Assembly (NCBI GenBank): GCA_000320545.1
Contig: ADNK01003222.1
Span: 1 to 34,759, forward strand
Source of the DNA: Bigelowiella natans CCMP2755
Taxonomy: Eukaryota > Cercozoa > Chlorarachniophyceae
Reading direction: 5' to 3'
Length of the DNA stretch: 34,759 bases
The notes below the pieces were generated by a model, which did no database searches, was not told where the DNA came from, and saw nothing but the letters and a program-made list of their open reading frames with translations. Positions 23,334 to 34,759 of this stretch are shown in pieces (the first letter of the stretch is position 1; every line of letters starts with the position of its first letter). A program made the translations under genes and the position numbers.

Positions 23334-24941
23334 GTTTACTCAGTTATACGAAAGATGCCCCTTTCTGATCCTGCGTCTCGTTTAACTTATTAACTGAAGA
23401 ACTGCTAAATGTGCAACCAAGACCTAGATGATACGCAATTGTAGCAAAAATGAGTATGTGTTGAAGAGGTATGGACGATATGGGAGTCACAGAAGGCTGT
23501 TAATGGAAGAGACCGTATTTATAATTCGAACGTATCTTTTTAATAAACTGAGTAGCTTAATTTCCACGGGGGGGGCTACTACCTACTTACAGTTGGGGTT
23601 GAGATGTCTGCTTCTGCCTGATCTGGTTCCTTTTATGCATTAAATACACTATGTTTATACCATTTTAATCAATATATGTATGTCGCATCAAATAAATGAA
23701 TAATATCTTCTGATTTCATGTTCTGGTTTGCGGACTGGCTGTCTGGCATGGAACTGCGACCTCGTTCCAGTGGGAAATATTAAGATATACAGAGATGACT
23801 GTAAAAGCAACGCAAGTTATATTAATTTACAATAATTATAAACGACATCAAAAAAGGGAGTCGGAATGATATTTTTCCGGTCCAAGGAATAATTTCTAAA
23901 CTTTTGGAGGTTTGGTCTAATCTCTTTCGGTGAAATACAGTTTCAAAGTTTCATTTCATTCTGGTGATCATTTTAAATGAGAAATACACAATTACGTCAA
24001 GGTATTGTAGATCTAAAATCTAAAGAATAATCGTCATTCTGTCTCCTATAATGTTAAAATCCCTGAATTTTATCTCTTACACATCCTTTCTTTGAATTTA
24101 AGATGAATATGATATATTTTCATTGATATGTTTTCTACATTTATCCTTGTTTTTGAAGTCTTAATGATACTAAACATTGTATTAAAATATTTTTGATGTA
24201 ATTGCCGGTAAATATTTGCTACATTTGATACAATCAAATACTGGATCAACAGGTATGTGAAGATTCGCCGCATCGGTTTCTGATTCACACACACGCTAGA
24301 AACGGGTGTATGATTCGAGCCGAGAAAACAATCAACAGGCAAAAATGCAATGCAAAACACTTAATTCTGCAAATAATTTGGTTAAAATCATTCAGAATGA
24401 GAGAGCATTCAAGGAGATCAAGCATGCCAGAAATAAAACATGTAAAAAGGGCCTAGATTTTTCTTATTAAAATGCAGAAATTGGGATAAAAAGCACACGC
24501 GACATCCGAAGGACATCCTCGGTTACACAGTGAAAAAACGGTAGGAAAACGGAGAATTATGGGCGGAGATAAGTGGTAGCAAAAAGATTGTTGTCGCATC
24601 ATCTGAATTCGTTGCGTTTCTGTTCACAGTTTATGTTGGCACAATAATGCCGATGTGCACACACATACATTGTACTCGAATAGAGAACTATTCGCAAACC
24701 GATCCACCAAAACCAATGCTGTACACACACTTTTAGGATATTTCCCCGAGGATAATTTATCATTGCTATCTTGTTCTTTTTCTGGTACTTTTCATGATCA
24801 GCAAGAGCGTATATTTATGTTTAGATAGAGATAGGGAAAACATCAGCATAAATAATGCTAAATGAGCGTTATTTATTATCATTCAATATTATCAACTCCT
24901 CGTACACGTATACCCTATCCGTAGCACCACCAACGGCATTC
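23334..24941. promoter_or_regulatory. Intergenic region between divergent genes; no gene seen
   Basis: The ATPase is transcribed leftwards from 23333 and the transporter rightwards from about 24942, so both promoters must lie here. The sequence is AT-rich and nearly free of the microsatellites that fill the rest of the window. I see short open frames only, no tRNA-like structure and no recognisable core-promoter motif that I could defend. That it is regulatory is inferred from gene orientation alone. Confidence 0.4.
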
Positions 24942-25253
24942 ATGATCCCGATCCTTCAGTTAACGGTGTTTCTGTTGGAGCTAACTTATGGCGGGAGTCA
25001 TGCTTTAAAGCAAGTCCAAAGAAGGAGTGTTACTAATGCATTAAGTATCAAAACTGCGAAGAAGGTGGGGAACCTACTTGAGGGGTCCGTGAGTGTTGGT
25101 CAATAGTGTACATCGCAAGGCCAGCATTTTGAGGAGGAGGAGTTACAAACTAGTAGGAGTAGAAAATTCAGCTTCAGTGTATAGAAGAGTATATACCAGA
25201 GGACGACTAGGTGTTGAGGCGCTATCTTTAAAAATTGAGGATTATATAGTTCC

Positions 25254-25288
<35 letters not shown>

Positions 25289-25689
25289 GCGTTATATTGA
25301 ACTAGGTATCTCCATCTGTAGCAAAGAGATCATCTCTTCACCGACGATTTGGTGTTGCCTATTTTGGGAGGCCATATCCTACTTCGGAATCGTCGTTTGC
25401 ACCTGCAACAAGATACCAAAATGCAATGGAAAATTTCTGGAAACCTCGTAGGAATACGAGACAAGTTTTGACAAACGTTGCTAGCGAAGGAGCGAGTATA
25501 GAGTTAAGAGATGATAAAAAGAGGAACCAGGGACGCTTGATGCTTGTCGGAGTTGCTGGTTCTTAACTAACCAAAACACAAAAGGGGAAGGGAGGAGGAA
25601 TCACATAAATAACACGAATAATAAGGCACAGCAGAGACGAGATTAAACATGAACGTGGATGCCACTACCTCCTTGAATTGTTCTATTAT

Positions 25690-25727
<38 letters not shown>

Positions 25728-28700
25728 TGATGCAGGTCTATACGGGGCCCTAACAGTGGTTCTGCGGTCATTAACCTTGATGGAGGTAGGAATTGTAGTA
25801 GTAGTACTAGTAGCAGTACTAGTAGTAGCGGTACTGTCAAATGAATGCATATTGACGATAATTTGTCATTACTTAATCGTTCCAAAGTTATTTTTTCTTC
25901 TTGTTGTTGTTGTCCTTCCTCGTTTCGTTGTTTGTATTGTCCTCCTTATTTGAAATATTATGTCAAGGGTCCTCCTGTGGCGTCACTCTTGAGCACTGTG
26001 CGCGGTAAGTGGCAGCTGAAAATAATGACGACAACATCGAGTTGAACACACCATGCTTCCTTTATTTATCCCTTGATTTCCATATTTCTTTCGATTTTCC
26101 TTGTTTCCTCGTTTCCCTAAAGCGCACCACAAATACATTTGCTTCTTCTGTCTTCAAGGTGCCATCGCGGCCACGTGCTTTCTTCCTTCACTTGCTTCCT
26201 TTTTAAATCAGGGCAAGAAACTCAGTAATGATCATCACTGATACATTTGTTAGTTTTTCAAGTCAAACCTAAACATAAGATTATATGTTCTCGTTGCTGT
26301 GTACTGTGTTGCTCTCGACTGCTAGTTTTGAAGCATTGGTTACTATTTAGAGTCGTATAACGGTATCATAATCATCTTCATCATCATTATCATTTCAGGT
26401 AAATCTCAATGGGCTGGTGTAATTGAAATGGCACTATACAATCTTGGAGCTCAGGTAATAATAATAACAATAATAATAATAAGAAGAAGAATAATAAGTA
26501 GCATTGCTCCTGTTTCTTTTTTGAAATATAAATTAGTTGAACCATTGTTGAAAGCGATATATATCTACTGAACTATAGAAAAGATGGGGTTAATACCAAC
26601 TTCTTCGCTATTATCTCCTATCGTAGGGATTTCTTGCTTTGGGTATCTATCACACAGATGCAACAAGAGCAGCATTTTTCACACAGGTTACTTCTTTATA
26701 CTACCTCATTGTGTGGCTGAATATGATGACAATGATGATGATAAGAATTCGTATCTACTAATTATTTTAGTTGTTATTGCATCACCAACACAAGGGTAAG
26801 GGGATGTTATATGCCAATCGTAAAAGAGAGATTATCATTTCTTCTACTACTCCAAGCTCTACCACTTCTACTACTAATTTCTTCTATTTCTACTTCTCAA
26901 AATAACATGCTCGAAAACGACGACGATGACGACTATGGCAATCAGGCTTCCGTAATACTGACACCAGTGATTTCACGGCTCTCTGGAGAACGAGTGCCTG
27001 TTTCAATGTGGATAGGAGCTTCCATAGCCATGGCAGGTGGTGGTGGTTGTGGGGGGTATTAGAAGTCGTGGAGTGGGAGAGGATTCCTGTATATCATCAT
27101 TATCATTACCACCACCACCATCATCAGCATCATCATCATCATCATCATCATCATCTGTACCCTATTATTATGTGCTCTAGCCACCTTGCACAACGTCCAT
27201 TCGTAGTCACCCAATTTCAATATATTATCAACAATGGGAAAATTGTATTACATCATTTTACATAACATATATGTACAATAATGTTTGTACATTACGGTAA
27301 TATGTTGTTGTTACCCTCGTCTCTATCGATATGATGCTACTGCTGGTTGCAACGTAGGAGTGAGCTTGCTTGGAATGACAGGTATGGCACATCTATACCA
27401 AAACATAACCCATATTGAACCAGAATTTGTGGGACGATTTCTACTATGTTTGGGATTCAAACATGTGCTTAGTTCCGTGTATTCTGTGTCTAGGCGCATT
27501 TACAGCGGCAGCAGCCGGATTTAATATCGGGGATATTCTCTGTTTAGCAGGGGCTGTCAGTTGGTACTTGTATTTTATTTATTTTTTTTAACAGGTTTTT
27601 TTCCAATTAACACACCATATTGTGGTATTGCAATCAATGTTGGTGGTTGTAATGATGACGACATCCATGGTGGTGCCATAGTCAGGAGTCCAGATATGTG
27701 CAAGAATTGATAACATATGCATGAAATCTGATCGAAAGATCAAGTTATTTGAGGAGATACACATTTTTCATAAGTATCTAACTTTATATTTTTTCTTTTC
27801 TTCCTCCTATCCCTGTCATATTAGTTATCATTGAGAATCATTATCTTCATTAGGTCTCTATACATTTGCCGCATGGGTGCAATCATGAACAGGGGTCATC
27901 GTAGAAAATTATATAAGGCTTAATAATATCTTCATTTTTCAATGATGCAACAGATATTTCTGTTATACGTGTTGTGTCCGTGCGTGCGTATATATTTCAT
28001 GATGCAGAACGATGTGAATATTTTTCTCACAAATCTCGAATGGATTCTCGTTTTCTCGTTTCTTTGTTTATTATTAGGTCTCTCTCCTATCGTTCTTCAG
28101 ACCTTCAAAACTATCACATTGATGTTTCTCTACGCATTATGGGCTTTTGTTGCCTTGAAGACATCTGGTAGTATAGTGGGATTCTAGTGTTTTATGAATG
28201 TAAGTAATAACACCTCTTCTTATTCTCTCCTAGGATTATCTCTCCTTGCTGCATGGCCTGGCTATAAGAACTTAAGTAAGCATTGACCATATGATATTCA
28301 AATGAATACTTTGCTTCTCTGCCACACTTAATCTGACATTATTGCTAATATCATCAGGTCAGTGGCTTCTCATCGCTTTCTCTGCAATCGGTCCCGGGGC
28401 TTTAGCTGATTGGGTTTCACATGAACACTCAGCATAAAACATGAACACGCACAAAAAGAGAGAGAGAGGGAGGGGGGGGGGGGGGGGAACAAGCATTATG
28501 AAGATGCGACTTTAAATTATTCCGACGACTGACTGCTCTTTCATCCTTTCACTGATGTTTCCCAACAGGCTCAAAGTGTGGGACAAAAGACTGTGTCCTC
28601 ATCGGAGGTAATATCAAGAGATTATATGCCACCAGTCAGCGACTAATTCAGAAAAACTTATGAATTTTGTAGGCAAACATTATTTTATGTTCCGAACCGT

Positions 28701-28814
28701 TGTTCTCGGCCCTTTTAGCATTTGTGATGTTACAGGAACGAATCGCAGGTTTAATGTGCACAATGTTTGTTTAACAGTGTTTAAAGGGATGTTGTGTACA
28801 TGTCAATGCACATT

Positions 28815-28845
<31 letters not shown>

Positions 28846-28863
28846 GTGAAAGATAGATAGAGT

Positions 28864-28896
<33 letters not shown>

Positions 28897-29037
28897 CATG
28901 CACATGACACACGTACGATGTGTTGCATCGTTGTGGTTTTCTCAGGTCCCGGCCTTGTGGGTGCTGGTATGATATTTGTCGCTGCTTTGGTCGCTAGTGG
29001 GATTTTCGAAAAACCATCGACAGCTCAGTCGTCTTGA
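24942..29037 (+). CDS. EamA/DMT-family membrane transporter
   Basis: Exon model: 24942-25088, 25120-25248, 25306-25558, 25736-25785, 25968-26004, 26159-26224, 26399-26454, 26627-26686, 26946-27036, 27358-27381, 27494-27563, 27854-27900, 28078-28167, 28234-28275, 28358-28413, 28569-28607, 28673-28748, 28946-29037. The sum is 1425 nt, an intact 474-aa frame. Seen: two EamA-like halves of hydrophobic helices. The first holds MLVGVAGLYGAL, MALYNLGAQGFLALG, TDATRAAFFTQASVILTPV and SGERVPVSMWIG; the second holds GDILCLAGAVSW, TVSSSEANIILCSEPLFSA and VMLQERIAGPGL. These are hallmark positions of drug/metabolite transporters. The N-terminus (MIPILQLTVFLLELTYGG then basic KQVQRRS) looks like a signal peptide plus transit-like stretch, so import into a complex plastid is possible. 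An upstream in-frame ATG exists at 24855. The first three exons are less secure, the first intron being only 31 nt. The substrate cannot be told from sequence. Confidence 0.87.
25254..25289. repeat. (GAT)n microsatellite
   Basis: A perfect GAT run inside the inferred intron 25249-25305 of the transporter gene. If it were not spliced out it would encode poly-Asp followed by a stop at 25303. Confidence 0.93.
28817..28896. repeat. (GT)n and (GA)n microsatellites
   Basis: A GT run at 28817-28845 and a GA run at 28869-28896, both in the last intron (28749-28945) of the transporter gene. Confidence 0.95.
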
Positions 29038-30214
29038 ACGATCACAAAACAGAATGGTCACAAGAGCATACACATTACTCTGCCCTACCTCGGCACGCGC
29101 GCAAATCAGAGATCCAATTGCATTCACAGATGATCGTTTTAAAGTTTGTGTTGATGAGTGGGAGATCGAAGACTTGTGCATGTACAACCATGCCAGATGT
29201 GTTCTGTTCAGTCCACGTCGTGCCGCTATGCTGCTGCGATTCGATCTGACCTCGCTCGGCTTGTTTTTGGACTGGCACTCACTAGCTCACTCAGCAGCAC
29301 GTCCCGGCGTGCCGGTGTCGTTCGTGCAGAAGCAGCGCTAGCTGATGCGAAACGTAGCCAGGTGACGACGACAATTCTAGAATGCTCGCTAGCTCGCTCC
29401 ACCGCTGCTAGCTAGCTAGGCCGTCTAGCCGCCGTGCGCTGCACCACACCGCACTCAGCCTGCATTGCTGGGCAGCGCGCGTGGCACTCACTCGAAATGC
29501 TAGAATGACATCTAGACATGCCAGCATGTGTGGGTGCAACTGGGCATCGCCTCGCACGTGGCGTGGTGCAAACGCGCACAATTGCTGGCGGTTCTCGTGT
29601 TGTGCACCACGCTAGCACGCTAGCACGTGCCAAGCGTGTGCATGCTGGCATGCTGCCGCCTGTGCTGTGGTGTGCGTGAGATCGCGTTCACTTTTGTGAT
29701 TTTTTCACCAACAAGTCTGTGTTGAGCAGCACAGTGCGGAGCTCTCAGAGAACCTGAGTCTCCCACATCCACTGACTGGAGCACCCTTGCTTGGCAGGTT
29801 TTTGATTGAGCGCAGTGTGGTCTCAAAAGTCTGAAAACGTCGAAAAAAGCCATGACACGTGCAAAGCTTTGTGCTTGAACGAACGAAACACTGGATCATT
29901 GAAGCATTGACGACAATTTGACACTCAGCACGTGTCTGCACAGACAACACGCTGCGCTGCCAACGTGAAGATGCGCCCCACTGGCCCAACCAACACACGT
30001 GCAGAGCAGGAAAGGAGTCCACAACGAACAAACGGACGAACGAACGAAGCGGTTCCACAGGAGCAGCTGAATGGATCATGTGTCACGCTGACTCATCCAT
30101 GATCCCCTCAACCGACTGGATCTCCAGGGAAAGTTGAGGGTTTGTTCACATCGCCCACGGCACTTGGACGGATGACGTCGCAGGGCGCGAGGTGAGCGAT
30201 CAATGGTTGCCAAG
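29038..30214. other. GC-richer compositional island without a recognised gene
   Basis: Immediately after the transporter stop, base composition shifts to GC-richer sequence built from words such as gctagc, cacgtg, gcatgc and gcgcgc. The open frames here are short and have no family resemblance. The vocabulary resembles the flanks of the LINE at 12930-13217 and 18124-18500. It could be a degenerate or non-autonomous mobile element, or the upstream region of the next gene. No terminal repeats were found by eye. Confidence 0.4.
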
Positions 30215-30215
30215 G

Positions 30216-30283
<68 letters not shown>

Positions 30284-30284
30284 G
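30215..30284. repeat. (TTG)n microsatellite, about 23 perfect units
   Basis: An uninterrupted TTG/GTT run of about 70 bases ends the GC-richer island, about 280 bases upstream of the EF-hand gene start. Reading frames through it give poly-Gln or poly-Thr on the minus strand and are artefacts of the repeat. Confidence 0.97.
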
Positions 30285-30560
30285 CACAAGCATCGGAGAC
30301 TCTGCTGGTATGAATGTCCATCAGTTGGTCAATAATATGTGCCAATTACATCGTAAAAGCATCAAACACATCATCAAGTCGCAGCATTTGTCATCGATTG
30401 TGTCGTAGTAGTTCTGAAAATAATAATTTTCGTAGTATTGATGATCAAAGAAAGTTTGTCTATCTTGCATCATCATCATCATCATCATCATCATTTTCCA
30501 TCCGAAGGAAGAAGAAGAAGAAGGAATCAGGAAGAAATCAACAAATCAACATACACATTC

Positions 30561-31893
30561 ATGGCTGCTGACCGAGTTTACAGCCTTGCAGAACTCTGCT
30601 CGCGGTAATGGTGTGCCCATCTTCTCATATGGAAAGTGAGAGAATGATCACTGTGAATGTCGTGTGTCGCACAGGTTTAACGCGGTCGCATCAGCCCCCG
30701 AATATCTGATCGATGAGAAGCAGTTTAGGTATGTCTCCCCCCTTTTGCTGCGTAGTTTTCAAAATATAGCTCACTCATGCACCACACCTGGGCCTTGAGG
30801 AAACTTCATCATACACATGTTTGGATCTTGCGGCGTTCATCACTAATTTATTGTCGTCTCTCACGTGTACTGCAATTATTACTCATCTTCGTTGGCAATG
30901 AATCCATCATAAATCCTCCTCAGTTCTTTACTCACGCCAATGCTGGGTGGGGGGAGGACCGCAGTTGAGGATATTGCCAACAACGTCTTCAACAAGTATG
31001 CGTGTTGATGTGTTGTGAGTGTGTGCATGTGTTGGAAGGAAGAGAGCTACTACTTGCTTCTTTCACGAATCAAAAATTCAGAGAGCTTCTCTTCCTCTCT
31101 CTCTCTTCCTCATTCCCTCCCTCTCGCTCCCTCTTTTATGCTTTCCTCAGGAGAGGGAAGGGCTTGTGCTTCCAGGAATTCTGCCAAGTAACAACAAAAT
31201 TTATGACCCCTCTTACCAAAACGATTATAAATGTTTTTGTTATTGTTGCGCACAGCTACGACTATTATTGTTAGCAGTTTTGTTTTCCCTCTAGTTACTG
31301 TTATTATATTGAGTGAGCGTTCCAACCTGATTACGGTTGGCGACATGCAATAGGAATACGTCAAGGTTGCTCCTATGAAGCCAGTCCTTGCGGTACTACT
31401 ACTACTACTACTAATACTAATACTAATAATTGTCCTACTTGGGATATTTGTAGCTCTAGTTTTTGTGAAAGACGGAGGAAGAGAAGGAGCGGCTGTAACG
31501 GCCATAAAATTGAATTGAACATATATGAAATGGATATATCATAGTAACATCCTCAATATTGCTTTTTTCGTGTGATATACAATGGGAATCATATTTCATT
31601 TGAGAAATGAAGAATTTTGTAGTAATGCATTTTGCCACCTATCACAAGATCCAACGTCAATTTGAGCTCATGGATACAGACTTCGACGGTATGATTAGTG
31701 CGTCGCCAATCGTTTTACTTTCAAGAACATCATTTAGTAGTGTATTTAGACAGATCGTGGATCATGTAACAACTATTAGTCAGTAGCACCAGTTGCTTTC
31801 AACTCTATAGAGTACGAGCTAAATTGTTATAATATAGCGTATGTGTTCTCCTACAGTTTTGTTGCTGTTTTTGTTTGCCTTCGCTGATTACAT

Positions 31894-31924
<31 letters not shown>

Positions 31925-32744
31925 ATGATGATAATGACGCTCAAAAGTACAACAAATTGATTTACAAAGGCAAGATATCAAAGAGCGAAATGAGAAAGCA
32001 TTTCTCCGGTGTATACGAACATCTTGATGTTGAACAGCAGGTAGTAGTAATAATGTAACCTCAAAACCAGAGTAATACAGGGTATAGCAATGATGATGAT
32101 AGGGTTCTTGCTCTTACTCCGCTTACACCCTCAGGTCGAAAGGCTGTTCAAAAGCATGGCTAAAGATAAGGTAATACATGCCTCCTTTATATCACCATCA
32201 TCATCATCGTCGTCGTCACTGCGCGATATATAAGTTTTCATAGAAGATATGGTAGTAGTAACGACAAGCCGACTAACCAAAGACAGAAGAATCAGCAGCA
32301 GCAGCAGCAGCAGTAGTTGTTATTGTGACTGTGAAAGACCCTATGGTGATGCTTTCTTGCACTTGCTCTGCATTTCTCTTTCTATTATTCTTCTTCATCT
32401 CAATTGTTGTGACCATGTGTTTTCGTTTGTTCTTTCTTCATGGGTAGGACTCATGGATATACTTTGAAGCTCTTAAAGACTGGTGCGTGCTTAATATGGA
32501 TCATGTTGTTTCTATTTGCTCCTCCTCCTTTTCCAATACAGATAGTATTAGCAGCATGTGTGTGTGTATCAGTGTTCACATACAGATAGTATTAGCAGCA
32601 TGTGTGTGTATCAGTGTTCACATGATGATATGCGATGATGCCGGTGCTACTACTACTAATACAAATACAAATACAAATACTGTTAATAATATACAGCATT
32701 ATCACTTGTCACATCAGCTTACTTCACGAACTTTCCCATACTAT

Positions 32745-32776
<32 letters not shown>

Positions 32777-33811
32777 AGGTATGTGCAGAAGCTACGGCCA
32801 TCCATAGACTTAGCAGATCAACAGCAGGGTTCAGAAGGAATGGATGCAGACGAAGAAGACAACAATGATCGAAAAACAGGAGGCAAAGGCACCGAAGAGA
32901 AGGATAAAAAGACGAAGACACCAAAAGATACGATTGAAGGGTGGGATGTGCACGAGGTAGTGACGCTTACTATACAAACCAATATCATACACAACAAGTA
33001 GTAGCACTTGCAACAGGCCGCCCCCGCCCCTATGATATCCTGGATTCTACGTTCATATTACGTTGAAATTTACGATGATAGATAAGCGCAGTAGCTATAT
33101 GGAAACGCTCTTAATGTAGTACTTATGCCCCAAAACACAATGATCTGATCATCATTGTCATGGTCATCGTGTGATATTATTACTACCTCATATTATGGAA
33201 GACTTGCTCCTGGATGGGGTTGGTCAAAACACGTTTTGGAATACAAAGTAAGTATGTGGGTAAGGGAGGGGGGGACTGAATGCGTGGGGAAAAAGTAGCA
33301 GCGAGAATAACAATTGATACAACTTACAGAAAACAGGATTTGATTGGTAATGATGCTTATTGATAATGATGATGATAACGATGATGTGGTGATGGTGATG
33401 ATGATGATGAAGATGATTGGGTGCTGTTTATGCAACCAGACGCAAGTATTGAACAGCTCAGGGCGGAGGAATGTGACGGTAGTATTACGATATCGTCCTC
33501 ATCATCATTATCACTAGCAGCAGCAGCTGCAGTATCATCGTTGATCATCATCATACCTCCAGCTATATCATCATCATCATCATTTGTCGTATCCATCAAC
33601 AACAAGGCCTTACCTTGATGGAGATTGAGAAAGCTATGCTTCGGCAAATGGGTGTGTGCATGATAATGAGAGAAGGAGGACGGGGGGGGGGGGGGGGGTA
33701 TTATATATAGTAGCATGTTGCGTGCTTAGTGAATGTGTTCATGTCTATTAAACATGTATGATAAATAACAAGGGAGGAAGCAGCAGCAACAGACAGCCAA
33801 AATGATGTCAG

Positions 33812-33845
<34 letters not shown>

Positions 33846-34018
33846 ATTAGGGTTAAGCGTCTCACAGGCGAATTCGATAATGAGCGCAGTAGCTTTTCTT
33901 CATAAAAGTCCTGCTGAAGCACTTACGATGATGAAAGGTGATGCTGCTGCTGCTTACAAGTGGTTGACCATTACTACTACTAATAATAATACTATTACTA
34001 CTACTAAGTTGCCCTCCC

Positions 34019-34050
<32 letters not shown>

Positions 34051-34180
34051 CGTGTGAATGCTATGATGCACGTTATCAATTAGGAAGTGCAGATGACGAT
34101 AACAAGAAGACAACTTCTGGTGGTGCTGCTATGGTTTATGTTCCGAATTCTAAATATCTTTCGGTATAACTTCAACTACA

Positions 34181-34212
<32 letters not shown>

Positions 34213-34661
34213 CATATCACCACAGTAAGCTTACTACTACACCAACTACTGTAGGGTGTATTATGTCTTGGCATCGTTGTATGTAGTAGTAGTCGTCGTT
34301 GTTGTTGTTGTGTCGAGTAGTTGGATTAGTACAGCAGCAACAGCGAATATTCCTCCTTACGCCATCTGTCACGTCGTTACTTCTTCAATAATTAACATAC
34401 CTCCTTCATCCAACGAATAACTGTCATATCTGCGTTGTGGTACAAAATACTGCTGAATACACAGCTATGTTTGTTGCAAATTGATGTGTCTAAGATTCGG
34501 GAAAATTTGTTACGATTGGCGCATCATTACATGACGAGCAGTAATAGCAAGAAGTCAGAAGAAGAAGGAGCACCAGCTTCGTCGTCGTCGTTATCGTTTT
34601 CGTCTTCTTCTTCTTCATCGTCTTCTTCTCAGGAAGCCAAACAAAACGAGGAAGCTCTCAG
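30561..34661 (+). CDS. EF-hand calcium-binding protein, multi-exon, probably continuing beyond the window
   Basis: Phase-consistent exons: 30561-30604 (ATG), 30675-30728, 30924-30995, 31151-31187, 31354-31392, 31649-31688, 31970-32040, 32135-32170, 32448-32482, 32779-32956, 33202-33247, 33440-33478, 33607-33651, 33851-33937, 34084-34163, 34495-34661. They encode about 356 aa. Seen: a canonical EF loop at residues 91-102, DTDFDGKISKSE, created by joining exons 31649-31688 and 31970-32040. It is preceded by a degenerate hand (VFNKRGKGLCFQEF, about 54-67) and followed by EF-like SMAKDKDSWIYFEAL and ECDGLTLMEIEKAM. A charged linker (EEKDKKTKTPKD) separates the EF region from the rest, and a Ser/Glu-rich part ends the visible model. 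The last exon ends in phase 2, so more should follow. I do not recognise the family. Calcium sensing is inferred from the one good loop. Exons from 33202 on are less certain than the first ten. Confidence 0.65.
32537..32622. repeat. 44-bp-period tandem duplication
   Basis: A unit beginning TACAGATAGTATTAGCAGCA is repeated at 32537 and 32581. The copies differ mainly by the length of an internal GT run. It lies in the intron 32483-32778 of the EF-hand gene. Confidence 0.93.
34017..34048. repeat. (CAAT)n tetranucleotide repeat
   Basis: About eight units of CAAT/ATCA in the intron 33938-34083 of the EF-hand gene. Confidence 0.93.
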
Positions 34662-34680
34662 GTATTTGATATGTTAATGA

Positions 34681-34715
<35 letters not shown>

Positions 34716-34759
34716 CGTAAGAAGAAGATGCTATCATACTTCGTCATCGTCGTCGCCGT

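Noticed and set aside
23334-24941. tRNA or other small RNA gene in the divergent spacer
   Set aside because: I looked for B-box-like GGTTCGAATCC words with a cloverleaf around them and found none that fold convincingly by eye.
25254-25305. Poly-Asp C-terminus ending a short protein
   Set aside because: The (GAT)n run and following stop fit an intron (25249-25305). Skipping it restores a continuous transporter frame in the same phase.
30076-30345. Minus-strand frames with long poly-Thr or poly-Gln
   Set aside because: They are products of the (TTG)n microsatellite; flanking residues show no conserved pattern.
33851-33895. Alternative coding reading (acidic EEAAATDSQNDVSF frame) around 33777-33908
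   Set aside because: It overlaps the exon 33851-33937 in another frame and ends in a stop. The chosen frame joins both neighbours in phase.

Overview
This is a nuclear window from a microbial eukaryote. Its genes are split into many short exons with GT..AG introns, it is packed with di- and trinucleotide microsatellites, and it carries an animal-like Na+/K+-ATPase alpha subunit, a DENND4-type trafficking regulator and an EamA/DMT transporter. No bacterial operon, Shine-Dalgarno site or phage gene is visible. A protist or alga is likely. The transporter starts with a signal-peptide-like leader followed by a basic stretch, which could suit an alga with a complex plastid such as a stramenopile, but the sequence does not settle the taxon.

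Layout. (1) 106-12521, + strand: the 3' two thirds of a large DENND4-like gene that begins upstream of the window. It contains a dDENN segment, a PPR-like segment, a degenerate zinc-ribbon region and the DENND4 C-terminal motifs, spread over about 37 exons and interrupted by repeat-filled introns. (2) About 12930-18500, - strand: a LINE-type non-LTR retrotransposon with two intact ORFs, a coiled-coil ORF1 and an APE endonuclease/reverse transcriptase ORF2. It lies between two convergent host genes. (3) 19335-23333, - strand: a complete Na+/K+-ATPase-type (P2C) P-type ATPase of about 1086 aa in seven exons. (4) 23334-24941: a gene-free spacer between divergent genes, presumably holding both promoters. 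(5) 24942-29037, + strand: a DMT/EamA transporter that I can assemble as 18 phase-consistent exons (474 aa). (6) 29038-30560: a GC-richer island with no convincing gene, ending in a long (TTG)n tract. (7) From 30561 past the right part of the window, + strand: an EF-hand protein of unknown identity, assembled as at least 16 exons.

All exon models were built by hand, by matching splice-site phase and protein-family resemblance. There was no transcript evidence and no database search. I found no operon-like functional link between the genes. The points most worth following are the intact LINE with its overlapping stop/start junction, the DENND4 homologue that has lost the expected cysteines of its zinc ribbon, the cysteine-rich extracellular loop of the ATPase, the microsatellites sitting directly at 3' splice sites, and the unexplained compositional island.
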